Assembly (NCBI RefSeq): GCF_023078275.1
Contig: NC_062972.1
Location: forward strand, 11,530,191-11,594,190
DNA from: Leguminivora glycinivorella
Lineage: Eukaryota; Arthropoda; Insecta; Lepidoptera; Tortricidae
Length of the DNA: 64,000 bases
Direction: 5' to 3'
In this document: piece by piece, positions 1-10,528 of the stretch
How the letters are laid out: each line of letters opens with the position of its first letter
Numbering within the stretch: the first letter of the stretch is position 1
Translations under genes and position numbers: made by a program
Notes under the pieces: model-generated
Databases searched by the model: none
Told to the model about the DNA's origin: nothing
The model's input: only the letters and a program-made list of their open reading frames with translations

Positions 1-112
1 TCTCCTATTAGGATTGAAAGAGCTCGCGATTCTGAGTGGAAATCACATAAAAAAATCCAAATCCAAACAAAAAGTGGGGTGGACAAATTTGAAAAAAAAA
101 ATGGCCCAAATA
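1..112 (+). repeat. Dispersed ~115-bp repeat (family A), copy 1, cut by window edge
   Basis: The segment opens with 'TCTCCTATTAGGATTGAAAG', passes through 'GCTCGCGATTCTGAG' and ends in 'GGACAAATTTGAAAAAAAAA'. Diverged copies occur at about 17345-17464 (- strand) and 20749-20852 (+ strand). The A-run at one end suggests a retroposed unit, but no pol III box or coding part is visible. The family name is unknown to me. Confidence 0.6.
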
Positions 113-802
113 TAGTGTCAAATAGACCTCTACAATTTCTACAGGTTAGACGCGCACGCCTCGCCTTCCAGAAGTTCATCATATGTGAGATGTTTTGCGA
201 TGGGAAAGAAAATGAAATAATTGTTATTTACACTTTACAATCAAGACTTGAATGAAAAAGAGTACAAAGAAAGAGGCAAAAATTATGCAAGTATACTGCT
301 CGGGCTAATACTTTTGCATTCCCTACCCAGTCAAAGATTCCACTTATTTTTAAGAAAACGATCGAGGGTAGCGAGTGCTTCGAAAAGTGGAATCTTTTTT
401 TTTAAACAAGACGAAAATGTGTATTTTAGAACTTCAAACAAAGTCAAACCATGATTTTAATTAAGTGACTGCTAGTGATATCAAAACCAAGATCATAAGA
501 CGCCCGGTAGAGCGTAGCGGGACGGCCTGCGGGGCTCCTTGTACAGAACAACAGTCAACTGGCATTTTTTTAACCTTATTAAATCTACTTGCAAACCAAT
601 TTTCATGTACATTGTAGTTATTTACAATTGTAGGTGTTTCCTGCTGTCTTGAGCAAAATAAAATATTACAGAAAATTTTAATTACATACATAATAAATCT
701 TAAAGTCTAATTTAGACTTCAAGTTTTGTTTTATTTTTCACTCTGGAATTCCTTTTATGACGAGTTCATACCAGTTACACAAAATACTGTAGTACTGTAG
801 TT
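113..802. other. No gene recognised; one 13-bp inverted repeat
   Basis: I see no exon-like coding here. A perfect 13-bp inverted repeat, 'AAAGATTCCACTT' (333-345) and its complement (385-397), encloses about 39 bp. The open frames in the stretch (about 75 codons) have no family signature and are probably chance. Confidence 0.5.
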
Positions 803-1070
803 TTATAAAAGGGTTGTCTATTGTTTGCCCGACAGTCATTTAACATAATATTCATTTGCCCGAATCTAACTTGCCTGAATTTCATTTGCCCGAATGATTT
901 GTTTACCATAAAAATCATATGACACACTCGTTGTTTATCCGAATATTACCTTCCATAATCATACAATGCCATACTATTTGTTAGCCATATTATTAAGTGC
1001 AATAATATGGTTTCATAGAATATTCAAACGCCATAAGCAATTATTGCCATATTAATTGTTGCCCATATTA

Positions 1071-1412
1071 TTACCTAACCTAACCTACTTTCTGATAGCA
1101 GTTTCATTTTCCAGGGGTCACAGTTCTAACCTAACCTAACCTACTTTTCCAGCAGTTTCATTCTCCAGGGGGTCACAGTTCTAACCTAACCTAACCTACT
1201 TTCTGATAGCAGTTTCATTTTACAGGGGGTCGCAGTTCTAACCTAACCTAACCTACTGTCTGATAGTATTTTCATTTTCCGGGGGGTCACAGTTCTAACC
1301 TAACCTAACCTACTTTTCAAGCAGTTTCCTTTTCCAGAGGTTCACAGTTCTAACCTAACCTAACCTACTTTCTGATAGCAGTTTCATTTTCCAGGGGGTC
1401 ACAGTTCTAACC
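1071..1412 (+). repeat. Minisatellite, ~56-bp unit with (CCTAA)n cores
   Basis: Six diverged units, each of the form CTAACCTAACCTAACCTAC + TTTCTGATAGCAGTTTCATT + TTCCAGGGGGTCACAGTT. The variant order (TTTCTG, TTTTCC, TTTCTG, TGTCTG, TTTTCAA, TTTCTG) is the same in the copy at about 9750-10110, so the array is an inherited internal part of the element rather than a local expansion. Each unit contains about three CCTAA pentamers, the complement of the insect telomere repeat TTAGG. Confidence 0.85.
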
Positions 1413-1450
1413 TTTTTTTTTTTTTAGGAGGGGAAAAATGCATTACGCAT

Positions 1451-1482
1451 ACCACTCGGGAGCGGGGAAGGACCCGAGTGGT
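1451..1482 (-). other. 10-bp-stem hairpin in the LINE 3' UTR
   Basis: ACCACTCGGG (1451-1460) pairs perfectly with CCCGAGTGGT (1473-1482) across a 12-nt loop. It lies between the poly-A tail and the stop codon of the R1-clade fragment, where R1/R2-type elements commonly carry structures recognised by their own reverse transcriptase. That role is inference. Confidence 0.6.
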
Positions 1483-1758
1483 TATGTGGGACTCCTTGTT
1501 AAGGGCTAATGAGACCCCAAGTCTACCCACTAAACAACCCCCCCATCTGCCGCCATTGTTCTGTAACGGTGGGCTGCAGGTACGCTCCCGCTTTACATCT
1601 ACAGCACCACCAGAACCAGTCCGCTTTGCAGAGCACCACCTCCGGAGGCCCTTGATAGCCTCGGACACAAATGGACCGTATCCAGTACGGTCGACCTCTC
1701 AGGGACCGCGTGTGCAATGGATGGCAGGCGTCCCCGTGCCTGTCATCCTGCGATCAAC

Positions 1759-2135
1759 CTACGGAGGCAGGCGGCGGTCGTGTGCGACCCGTCTGCGTCG
1801 AGCACGCTTGCGGCGCCGTTGATCGGCCATTGGGGCGATCTCCCTAGCGCGTTCCGCCATTTCCTTCTGCTGCATGACCTCTTCGCAGAAGATTTGCATC
1901 GCTTGCCAAGATCTTTCACTGTCAACCATGGACTTAACCACCGCTGGCAGCGACAGGTCTGGCCCCACTATAGCAATTAGGTCAGCACGCTCTGGGCCCC
2001 ACACTGGACAGTCTTCTAGTGTGTGTTGGGCAGTATCAACCGCTGCACCGCATTCATGGCATTCCTCTGTTGGCTCTCTGCCAGCAATCTTGTGCAGATA
2101 TCTCCCAAAGCAGCCATGTCCCGATAGAATCTGCA
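1759..2135 (-). pseudogene. C-terminal fragment of an R1-clade LINE ORF2
   Basis: Reading from 2135 to the stop at 1759 gives about 125 residues: 'GHGCFGRYLHKIAGREP', a CCHC knuckle 'CHECGAAVDTAQHTLEDCP', 'WGPERADLIAIVGPDLSLP', then a basic tail 'RRRKRARRRR'. This order is typical of the C-terminus of R1-clade ORF2 proteins, which carry endonuclease and reverse transcriptase upstream. Those catalytic domains are absent because of 5' truncation. An upstream ATG in the same frame (at 2157) belongs to the host repeat, not to the LINE. There are no stops or frameshifts in the remaining piece, so the insertion looks fairly young, but it cannot be functional alone. Confidence 0.8.
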
Positions 2136-2473
2136 TACTTTCTGATAGCAGTTTCATTCTCTAGTCCTTCTAGTACCTATTATAGTAGTTTTCGATTCTG
2201 CCAAAGCACATTATGGAAATAGACTTTTCTGGACCCTAATTTGTATGACAAATGATGGTATGGAATGTGGTAATTACGGATTTCGATGATTCTGACAAAT
2301 GACATTATGGAAACTGACTTTATGGGAAACAAAGTTTCTGGCACTAGATTAATATAGTAAACAATGATTATGGCATAAGATGTTATGAGAAACAATATTA
2401 TGATTGTTGAATAGGATGGCAAATAAAATTATGGCAAATGAAATTCTGGCAAATGGGGGTATCCCTTATAAAA

Positions 2474-4950
2474 GGGTTTGCTACTTCAGGGAAAAAGTAA
2501 GTACTGTAAATAGTCAGCATGTAATGTTATCATTCATAGGGTATGAACCTTATATGTATATTTTCCTCGAAAACATTATTCGCAATAAAAGTTATAGATT
2601 TTATGTATGTCAATCGGATATCGGAAGTAAAGCGTGAAAGCGATGTGAACGAGAGGACGTGACGAATTCAGCTGAAAACGCACGTAGACAATTAACCCCG
2701 AGCTGACGTCTGCAGTGATACATGAAGCGAGCAGCCCCCAGAGAATACCAGGAATAAAGCGGACCCAAATATACACAACCTTACACCATTATTACCTTCC
2801 CTTTTTTCAACGCACAATTTAGGTATATACTACTACTTTAAATCTACATAACACCCTCAAGATTTCACGAAGCGCGCGTTAAAGAAAATATTTTTAATAA
2901 GTCGAGATCAAAGAAGCACGTGTCGCTGCCAAAAAATACGAAGAATTTGGAAAATTTCGTTACATAAATCTTCGCCGCTTCTAATTACAGGGATCCAGGC
3001 ACTTTCCGCTTTTTTGGGCGGAGACGGCTATGCTTTATGATGATTTTTATGACGGAGAAAACATCGTGCACCTGAATTTAGGACCTATTCTTGTACTTAC
3101 AGTATATGGTTTATACAAGTAAGTAAGTACATATTGCATTGTTTTTAATCGCTTTTTTGCAAATACTCATTATGGGCACTCTAGTAAAACTGCCATTTAT
3201 TTCGTACTAATTATATAAAAATCAGGAACTCTGCATCAAAGACATAACATGAATGAATATAGTGGTACTATAAAAATGGACCTTACTAAAAAAAACCATT
3301 ATATGTAAATAGAGCGCGAATGAATAAAAAGCGTTATGATGCCATCTCGTAGTGTTTTATATTAGTTTTGCTTTGGTTAGAGAAGTTGCGCAACGAGGCG
3401 GCTCACTTCAACGCAGAATACGCTGTGTGTTCAACTAAAGGGCTCTCATACTGGGAGAAAATAAACTGAGCAAATACTAGCTGAGCGGGCATTCCGACCG
3501 GGAAAATTATTTAGAATGCAATTTTTCAAATATTATTTGTCAGCAGTGTACATTCATGAACCTTTGACTGGTTAATATGAGGCAAAAATGTGATTATGAA
3601 ACAGTTTTTCTGTTTACCTATTTAAAAAGCTTGTAGAAAAGAAATGTTTTAAATGTTTGCTATTGCTTGAAATCAATGATTCATATAATTTCTTACGGTC
3701 AGCCTCGTGTGGGAAGTTAGTGCTGTCAATTAACTAACTAAATAGACATTTAGACATAATCTTCTGGTGACCTGAATAGAAGCTACTAAACAACACCGAG
3801 GTATATACATACATAAATTCATGCCAATATTTTCAAACGGGGTATGCAGCGCACATGAATCTGATCCAGTTTCAGCACCAATCCTAGCATTAAGGTCACC
3901 ACACGGGCTTATTTATTTACTTACGGAGAACAAATTAAACAATCGGTTTATTAGGCAGTTAAGAAAGAAACAATTCTATTTTACCACTACGTATAGTCCT
4001 AAATTCAATTTCCTGTATTATATTATACTGGTGTTCACATATTAGCCAACGATGCGTCATTGGGAAAAGTGATGTGGTCCCTCGTAAGTGCCGAACATTT
4101 ATCTCGCCGCTGTATATGTCCTGTCCTGTCTGTATTGCGAATGTTGGCCCTTAGTTATATGGTACAAGCTTCTGTCAAGCGATATTAATGTGAGAGTTTT
4201 TGATTTACATGTTGTGATTCAAACTAAGAGATGAAGTAACCAACGGAAGGTTTTTTGCTCTTGGACACGAGTTGAACTTGAGTGAACAATTATAAGATTG
4301 AAATGAATGGAAGAAAATAGTCTAGTTTTCCTTATCATTCGACTCGTGTCTACTCGATAGAAATCAGTAGCAGGGGTGCAATGGGTGCAAGTGTTGGCAA
4401 GCAGGGTCGGCGGCGCGGCGCGCGGCGGGCGTGCAACGACGCACGCCTTTGAACAGGGACCTGCTCTTTTGTGAGCTCAACGTGTAAGGAATTACCGGAT
4501 ACACTGCAAAATTTTTCAATTTGAAACAGATTTCTCAAGCATTCTTTTGTACTGTTTGTAACTCTGTTTTCATCTTTTGAATGTTGCAGTACCTACTAAA
4601 TGCAGTTTTATTTCTTGACGTATAGGTACATCCTGTAAATTGAAATGTTTTTCATTTCATCGGATTTCATTTCATGTTCACACCTGCCTCGCTAATTATT
4701 TAGCAAGAGTTACATGGTTACAACCTATAATTGTTGTAGTGAGTGACGATACGAGTAATGATTTTATGTTCTTGTGTCACTAAATCGTATCGTACGGAAA
4801 TAAGTAAATTTAGAGTAATCACTGCATACATTATTTTACTTAACTAGGTAATAAATTATATTTTTATTTGGGCATATTCTGAACCACGACGGACAAAACT
4901 AAGTATTTCAAGCCTTAGTATCAAGTAAACAGTCAATTTGAACGTTTTTA
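2474..4950. other. No gene or recognised repeat
   Basis: AT-rich non-coding DNA. A short GC-rich patch lies at about 4404-4445 ('GGCGGCGCGGCGCGCGGC'). The longest frames (about 60-75 codons) show no domain, no signal peptide and no splice context that I can support. Confidence 0.4.
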
Positions 4951-5379
4951 TAGTTATTTGTTATACAAGAGTGCAAAGTTGTATTTTAACGCCGAGTGTG
5001 GAATTGAAAAACGAGCAAGCGAAAGGATTTTATAGTTGAACCACGAGCGAAGCGAGTGGTTCGAGAATAGAATCCTGAGCTTGCGAGTTTTTCAATACAC
5101 GAGAAGTAAAATATATTTGCACTCGTGTGTAACACAAAACTTTTCCCCTCACTATAGCGAGGAAAGTACAACGCAAAAAACGCGTTTATCGCTGCTTCCA
5201 GTAGTTCCACAGGTGGGAAAACATCTTCATCACTAGATTAACCCACTTTTATCAATTTTAAAGCAGTAAACTTGCCTCTATTCAAGGTCAAATTACTTTA
5301 TCCACTAGTGGATAAAATGCGTTTTTACCCGCTGGTATTAAAGGACAAAACACGTGTTTCCGAGCTAGTGAGGGGAAAA
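4951..5379 (+). repeat. 430-bp dispersed repeat family F, copy 1
   Basis: Starts 'TAGTTATTTGTTATACAAG' and ends 'CCGAGCTAGTGAGGGGAAAA'. Other copies: 18372-18690 (+, internal deletions), 22588-23017 (+), 26828-27171 (-, internal deletion) and a decayed piece at 23690-23835 (-). Near 5030-5090 it holds an imperfect palindrome around 'CCACGAGCGAAGCGAGTGG'. On the - strand an open frame (4986-5210) begins 'MELLEAAINAFFALYFPRYS'; the same frame is open in two other copies. There is no recognisable protein family, so this may be a MITE- or SINE-like unit with a fortuitous frame. Confidence 0.8.
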
Positions 5380-6573
5380 CAAACTTTTCATGTCGTAAAT
5401 AAATAAGTTTCGTAATAGCTGTTACGGTTCTATTTTACAAATCTTGTAAGTTAAGATAAGAAAGTAAAAGTAAAATACCCTCAACGATAAAAGCTTAAAT
5501 ACCAAAAATTTTATTTTTCACTTAAAAATCAAGCCTCGGTAAGGAAGATCTTATAACTCACCAGTTTGGAATTAATGTAAGTGCAAGCACCGGTAAGAAT
5601 AACAGGTTGAGTGAGTTTCGGCTCTTGACCCAGCGACTCGCGGTAATTGCCGCTGTTAGCGACGCGAGCGTCGCTCTTTGACGCCGGAGCAAGCCTTTGT
5701 CACGATAAATAACCCTCTTTTGACCTAACCATTAACACCCCAAAAATGGCTCCTAAATCACAACGCTAATCTTTAGATCAAGATTCATTGTCACTATGAA
5801 GAAGAAGCTAGAAATATATACGGCACCGAATACCAAATTCAATATGGGCTCATAAAAGACATTTTATTGAAGGAAAAATGATATATACCCAAAGGCGGAT
5901 AAAGTGTCGCTAACAATCACTATTGTCACATTCAATCAAACCATTCGAACCGAGAGTGCGCCCCGACTAAATAAAACGAGGACGTTGGTACAGTAACAAT
6001 CCCCGGGATCCATACAGTAAAAACAGTGGGATCTCATCCAATTTTGCATTCAATCTACGACCACGAGAATTGCTTCCTCCGAGATGACCCGCCACTTCCA
6101 CTCGCCATAAAGCGATGACCTAATCCAGTTTATTTGATTTGGGTTCCTGACTTCAGCCTTCTTTAACAATTTGTAAGAATAACGAAGGGCGAGCTTATGT
6201 ACAGTGAAGTTAGGTACTTAATGTTTTCGCTTAGGTACTCGTAGGGGTACGGTCAAACATAATTATATTTCTAAACCTCATTTTTTATGTCGGTTGAAGT
6301 AGGTAACGTGCCGTTAAGAAGACGAAGTATTAAGTTTAAGCTTTTAAATAAAAAACCTTAAATTTATATTTGATAATTAAAATCGCGCCGTCTGCTAAAA
6401 GATAAAAAATTCAACTATTTCTTAAACTAAGTAAGATTACGTTTGATGGAATTGGCTGATTACTTTTTAGTGTGTGTATAAATGTAAAAACGATCCCGGG
6501 GTCGTGTAACCTTATAGACACGGAAATATTTATTCTATCTCGCTTACGCATACGCACAGTGAGAGGAAAAAGA
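5380..6573. other. No gene recognised
   Basis: Non-coding stretch. A GC-richer patch near 5625-5695 carries 'CTGTTAGCGACGCGAGCGTC' but no frame or repeat family I recognise. Confidence 0.4.
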
Positions 6574-6632
6574 ACAATGAAAATGAAAATGAAAAATGAA
6601 TGAAATGAAATGAAAATGAAAATGAAAATGAA
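6574..6632 (+). repeat. (GAAAAT)n-type microsatellite
   Basis: About 60 bp of irregular AATGAAAATGAA repeats, with units of 5 and 6 bases mixed. Confidence 0.85.
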
Positions 6633-6790
6633 ATATTTATTTTTCAAGTAGGCATATTACAATGCGCATATGAACGTCAAATAAAGCTACAACCAGAAGA
6701 AACACAAGAGTTATGGTTATAATTAAAAAGATGCCTCCAAAGAACTTCTACCAGAGTTCTCCCCTCTTTTAGGTATTCTTCAAATTATCT
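6633..6790 (+). repeat. Possible LINE/SINE 3' tail
   Basis: 'GAAATATTTATTTTTCAAGT' followed by 'AGGCATATTACAATGCGC' and 'GTCAAATAAAGCTAC' resembles a dispersed tail I associate with lepidopteran retroposons. No second copy lies in this window, so the call rests on memory of the type. Confidence 0.35.
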
Positions 6791-8440
6791 CTTCGAGACG
6801 ATTCTATTTAAAAAAAAAAATGCTTGCTAAAAGGCGACGCACTTAGTGTGTCACTAGGAACAAGCGCAAGGGCAGAAATGCAGTAAGTGCAATTTCTTTA
6901 CAACTTCTAAAGTTGTACAAATATAATAAACCCTCAGAGAATAAGCGGCATGGTGCGACAGAGAGAGGTTATCTCTCTTGAGATAATCTTGTGCCAACTT
7001 GCCACTTCTGGATAACGTTTCAGCAAAGTTTAAATGCGCCAGTCATCAGAGTCACGTCATTTCATTTGAAAAGCTTCGTGCAAACGAAACTGAATTACAG
7101 TATCTAAAGCTATGCAAACAAGGTATCTTTTTTTGAAGAATGAAGAAGACGAGTAAGTAGCTACGTATATTTTTATTTCAACGTAGATTCATAATAGGAA
7201 CGCAATATTTACAATACCAATCCTCATGCAAAGAAACAATAAAAATAAGTAACACAGAAACTTAGGAAGAGGGGATGTTTACATTTATAATGTTTTTTTA
7301 TTCTTTGTATGTGCAGGTAAATGTCCATTAAGCTGCGAAATTCCATGCATATTTCAAATAAAGTTATATTTTATTGTTTCAAATTAACCTGTCGTATGCG
7401 CCTGTCAAAAAAATGACATATCATATCAGTCATAATCACGTCATAATAAATGCATGTTAAAGTTAAAACAATAGGTATGGAGCAGATCTGCTCCTAAGCA
7501 TACGAGAGGTTAATTCAGTAAATAAATATTGCCTAGTTGCCTTTTCATCCCCCGATAAAATATTAATGATGTAAATAATTTAATTTAGACTATTTTGTAA
7601 AGTAACAAGTACTGCCAGTTGTAAGTTAATTATAACAATAACATTTAATTGCAATCTAGCTGTTAAGTAGGTAATTTACGTAAGTAGTGAAGTTAAACGT
7701 ACCTTACAATACATGTTATACTAAGTATTAAGCCTCTTATGAATGACTAAACATAATATATGTATCTAGTACGTATAAGAGGCTTATATCTTGTGTCCAG
7801 AAGTAAGGCGCATTATATAGCCACTCGTGTACCTCACGTGTACCAAGTGTAGTGTAGTGGCTAGAATAATAAGATGAATTCTGTAACGTACTTTACTAGG
7901 AACTATAATGCTTACGTACTATGTATACATAGTTTTATCCTTATTTTCTTCGTTTTCGTAGGCATGGTGAAGTATTTAAACTAAATAAATTTACATTTAA
8001 TATAGAAGAGGTTCAATTAAGCAAGCCTCGGCGCCATTTATTCGATCTGATTCCTGTATCGCACGCGTTGTATATTAGCAAGGCAATAAAAATGTTGACG
8101 TTATACTTTACGACTCCTATGCATAAATTATGGTGCTAGTCCACAGAAAAAACCGCGTTGTAAATAAAAGAGAGTTGAACGTAATAATTCGAGGGTTTCG
8201 CACAGATAATAAATTCTGAGTTCGTGGGGTTCGCCCTTTGAATTTTGTCTATTAAATCGTAGCCTACAAACAAAAACACAGTTTTTAGACTTTTAACCTA
8301 ATTATAGGCCACAAGAAGAGAATAAATCACAATTGCCAGTATCATCTCATATGACGAACAACGCAGTGCAATAAACCATAGTGCATGTCAGCTACTTACC
8401 GCCGCGTTGGTGGATTTAAAGTTTAAACAGCAGCTCTCTA
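6791..8440. other. No gene; one small perfect hairpin
   Basis: The only clear structure is a 12-bp perfect inverted repeat, TAAGCCTCTTAT (7729-7740) and ATAAGAGGCTTA (7775-7786), with a 34-nt loop. The rest is AT-rich and without a supported exon. Confidence 0.4.
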
Positions 8441-8444
8441 CACA

Positions 8445-8906
8445 TTAAGGTGGCTCGCTTTCCATACAAAAAACATCTACCATTTATTTAGTCACCGCAC
8501 ACTACAACTAAATAAAAATATGCGCATACATCTACTATACATTATCCATCGTCGCAGTATTGAACGAAATACATTGTTTCATACAGAAATCATGGACAAA
8601 TCCATGTGAATTTTTTATTAATTTTACGAAAATGTGTGTGCCAAATTTTGTGTACAGACACAGAGCCGTCATATTTCGCGCATTTTTAGTTGACATTGTC
8701 ATCAGTGACACTTGGCTCTTGACAAGTAATTATTTAAAGATATTAGTTTACTTAACTCAAGCAGACTCAGAAATAATGACGCATTTTGTCAATAAAGATA
8801 CATATCGTGTATTTCGACACTGCTAGTGTAAATCGAAATGGCGTCTCGGTCAAATGCATTGACTATGAAACAGGAGATCTCGAGTTCGATTCCGGGCCCT
8901 TTTTTA
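8445..8906 (+). repeat. Repeat starting TTAAGGTGGCTCGC and ending in a tRNA-like module
   Basis: The unit starts at 'TTAAGGTGGCTCGC' and ends about 460 bp later in a tRNA-like module: a weak A box 'TGGCGTCTCGGTCAA' (8839-8853), a B box 'GAGTTCGATTCCGGG' (8882-8896) and a T6 run at 8900-8905. The reverse-oriented unit at 11829-12221 has the same layout (ending 'GCGAGCCACCTTAA', with a B box 'GGGTTCGAATCC' on the - strand). A low-copy composite SINE is possible. The 88-codon frame at 8560-8826 has no signature. Confidence 0.4.
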
Positions 8907-9099
8907 ATAATTTGATTTTTTTTGGATTTATTAAGTTTTATTTTTATTTTTTAATAGAATAAATATTCTATTAAAAAAGACTCTTACTATATTTCTTTCC
9001 TATTTTTTATTTTCATACAAAAATACATTACAATCTTTATTATGCCTTTGTTGATAAAATAAAATATTACACGTCAGGTCAGGTACATAGGTCATAGTG

Positions 9100-9410
9100 T
9101 GGCATAGTATTAGTATTAGTAATGTGCTGACTTCCTTATATTTACTGAGCTAGTTGACCTATGTTATTGTTGTGTGAATGTTTTTCTTCAACAACTAAAT
9201 AGTTATATATATGAATATGTATGTAGGTATGTGGGTAGCTTTTGCACATTGTAATTTTTCCTCAGTCACCCGCTGAGCTCAGAGACCACGAACGCTGTAG
9301 TGTTCGAAACGTCGGGATAAATTGTAAATTCATTATACACGATTTAATCCGTTTTCATAGTTTTTATTTCATGAGTAACTATCGCGGTAACTGAAGACAA
9401 TATTAACTAA
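9100..9410 (+). repeat. Retroelement-tail-like sequence with 'TTCGAAACGTCGGG'
   Basis: Contains 'TGTTCGAAACGTCGGG' (9301-9316), then 'CGATTTAATCCGTTTTCATA' and 'CATGAGTAACTATCGCGG'. Related GAAACGT(C/T)GGG motifs occur at about 50300 and, inverted, at about 60665. I associate this with ends of lepidopteran retroelements, possibly Penelope-like, but the class is uncertain. Confidence 0.4.
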
Positions 9411-9462
9411 ATGGTTACAAATAATAATTATCATCAATATAATCTGATCCAGGCAGGCAATT

Positions 9463-10513
9463 ATGGTCGCGCGATAAATGATAAAACGGTTGTCTATTGT
9501 TTGCCCGACAGTCATTTAACATAATATTCATTTGCCCGAATCTAACTTGCCTGAATTTCATTTGCCCGAATGATTTGTTTACCATAAAAATCATATGACA
9601 TACTCGTTGTTTATCCGAATATTACCTTCCATAATCATACAATGCCATACTATTTGTTAGCCATATTATTAAGTGCAATAATATGGTTTCATAGAATATT
9701 CAAACGCCATAAGCAATTATTGCCATATTAATTGTTGCCCATATTATTACCTAACCTAACCTACTTTCTGATAGCAGTTTCATTTTCCAGGGGTCACAGT
9801 TCTAACCTAACCTAACCTACTTTTCCAGCAGTTTCATTCTCCAGGGGGTCACAGTTCTAACCTAACCTAACCTACTTTCTGATAGCAGTTTCATTTTCCA
9901 GGGGTCGCAGTTCTAACCTAACCTAACCTACTGTCTGATAGTATTTTCATTTTCCGGGGGGTCACAGTTCTAACCTAACCTAACCTACTTTTCAAGCAGT
10001 TTCCTTTTCCAGAGGTTCACAGTTCTAACCTAACCTAACCTGCTTTCTGATAGCAGTTTCATTTTCCAGGGGGTCACAGTTCTAACCTAACCTAACCTAC
10101 TTTCTGATAGCAGTTTCATTCTCTAGTCCTAGTACCTATTATAGTAGTTTTCGATTCTGCCAAAGCACATTATGGAAATTGACTTTTCTGGACGCTAATT
10201 TGTATGACAAATGATGGTATGGAATGTGGTAATTACGGATTTCGATGATTCTGACAAATGACATTATGGAAACTGACTTTATGGGAAACAAAGTTTCTGG
10301 CACTAGATTAATATAGTAAACAATGATTGTGGCATAAGATGTTATGAGAAACAATATTATGATTGTTGAATAGGATGGCAAATAAAATTATGGCAAATGA
10401 AATTCTGGCAAATGGGGGTATCCCATGATAAAACATCTGGCCGTCCCTATAATCGCACTTACTAATAGTGCGACAGGGACGGCCTGATATTTTATCGTCT
10501 ATCGCGCGACCAT
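9463..10513. mobile_element. Foldback MITE split by the second hAT-like element
   Basis: The left remnant (9463-9486, 'ATGGTCGCGCGATAAATG...') and right remnant (10426-10513, ending 'CTATCGCGCGACCAT') form one ~110-bp near-palindrome when the intervening element is ignored. Arms share ATGGTCGCGCGATA, GATAAAA, TGGCCGTCCCT and TCGCACT. The intact inner arm pair 'GGCCGTCCCT' / 'AGGGACGGCC' lies at about 10439-10480. The original target TGATAAAA is now present on both sides of the insert. Confidence 0.8.
9487..10425 (+). mobile_element. hAT-like non-autonomous DNA element, copy 2
   Basis: Nearly identical to the element at 811-2465 but without the LINE insertion. It has seven minisatellite units at about 9750-10110, all with (CCTAA)n cores. 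It is flanked by the 8-bp duplication TGATAAAA (9479-9486 and 10426-10433), which resembles the TTATAAAA of copy 1 and suggests target preference T(T/G)ATAAAA. The right end is again 'AATGGGGGTATCCC'. No transposase is encoded; the 80-codon - strand frame here is a repeat shadow also seen in copy 1. Confidence 0.8.
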
Positions 10514-10528
10514 GCTTCCCGTGCTGTA

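Larger units (their letters stand above)
1413..2135 (-). mobile_element. 5'-truncated R1-clade non-LTR retrotransposon (3' end with poly-A)
   Basis: A - strand LINE fragment inserted into the seventh minisatellite unit of the hAT-like element. Its poly-A tail reads as a T13 run at 1413-1425; its 5' end is truncated at about 2135. It contains the end of the reverse-transcriptase ORF (1759-2135) and about 330 bp of 3' UTR. Compared with the uninterrupted copy at about 10088, the flanks lack about 10 bp ('TAACCTAACC') rather than showing a duplication. R1-clade LINEs include the telomere-repeat-specific SART and TRAS families of Lepidoptera, and the insertion point here is a CCTAA tract. Confidence 0.8.
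811..2465 (+). mobile_element. hAT-like non-autonomous DNA element, copy 1, split by a LINE
   Basis: The element runs from 'GGGTTGTCTATTGTTTGCCC' to 'AATGGGGGTATCCC'. It is flanked by the 8-bp direct repeat TTATAAAA (803-810 and 2466-2473), taken as a target-site duplication. The ends are loosely inverted and rich in subterminal repeats of the type CATTTGCCNGAAT. A second copy at 9487-10425 matches it along its length apart from an inserted block at 1413-2135. There is no transposase ORF, so it would need enzyme from elsewhere. An 8-bp duplication fits the hAT superfamily; assignment is inferred from this alone. Confidence 0.75.

Noticed and set aside
1071..1412. Repeat array as CRISPR or as a true telomere/subtelomere
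   Set aside because: Units are diverged, without unique spacers, in a eukaryotic transposon; CCTAA runs are only about three pentamers and the array recurs at 9750 within the same element.
1478..2222. + strand frames over the R1-clade LINE
   Set aside because: Shadows of the - strand LINE ORF and its GC-rich 3' UTR.
9289..9330. Hammerhead ribozyme near 'TTCGAAACGTCGGG'
   Set aside because: The 3' GAAAC-like strand is present but I find no CTGANGA core at the right distance, so no ribozyme can be claimed.
2180..10381. 80-codon - strand frame repeated at 2180-2422 and 10139-10381 as a gene pair
   Set aside because: Both lie in the same part of the hAT-like repeat; AT-rich, hydrophobic by composition and without family features. 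Identity is due to element copy, not selection.
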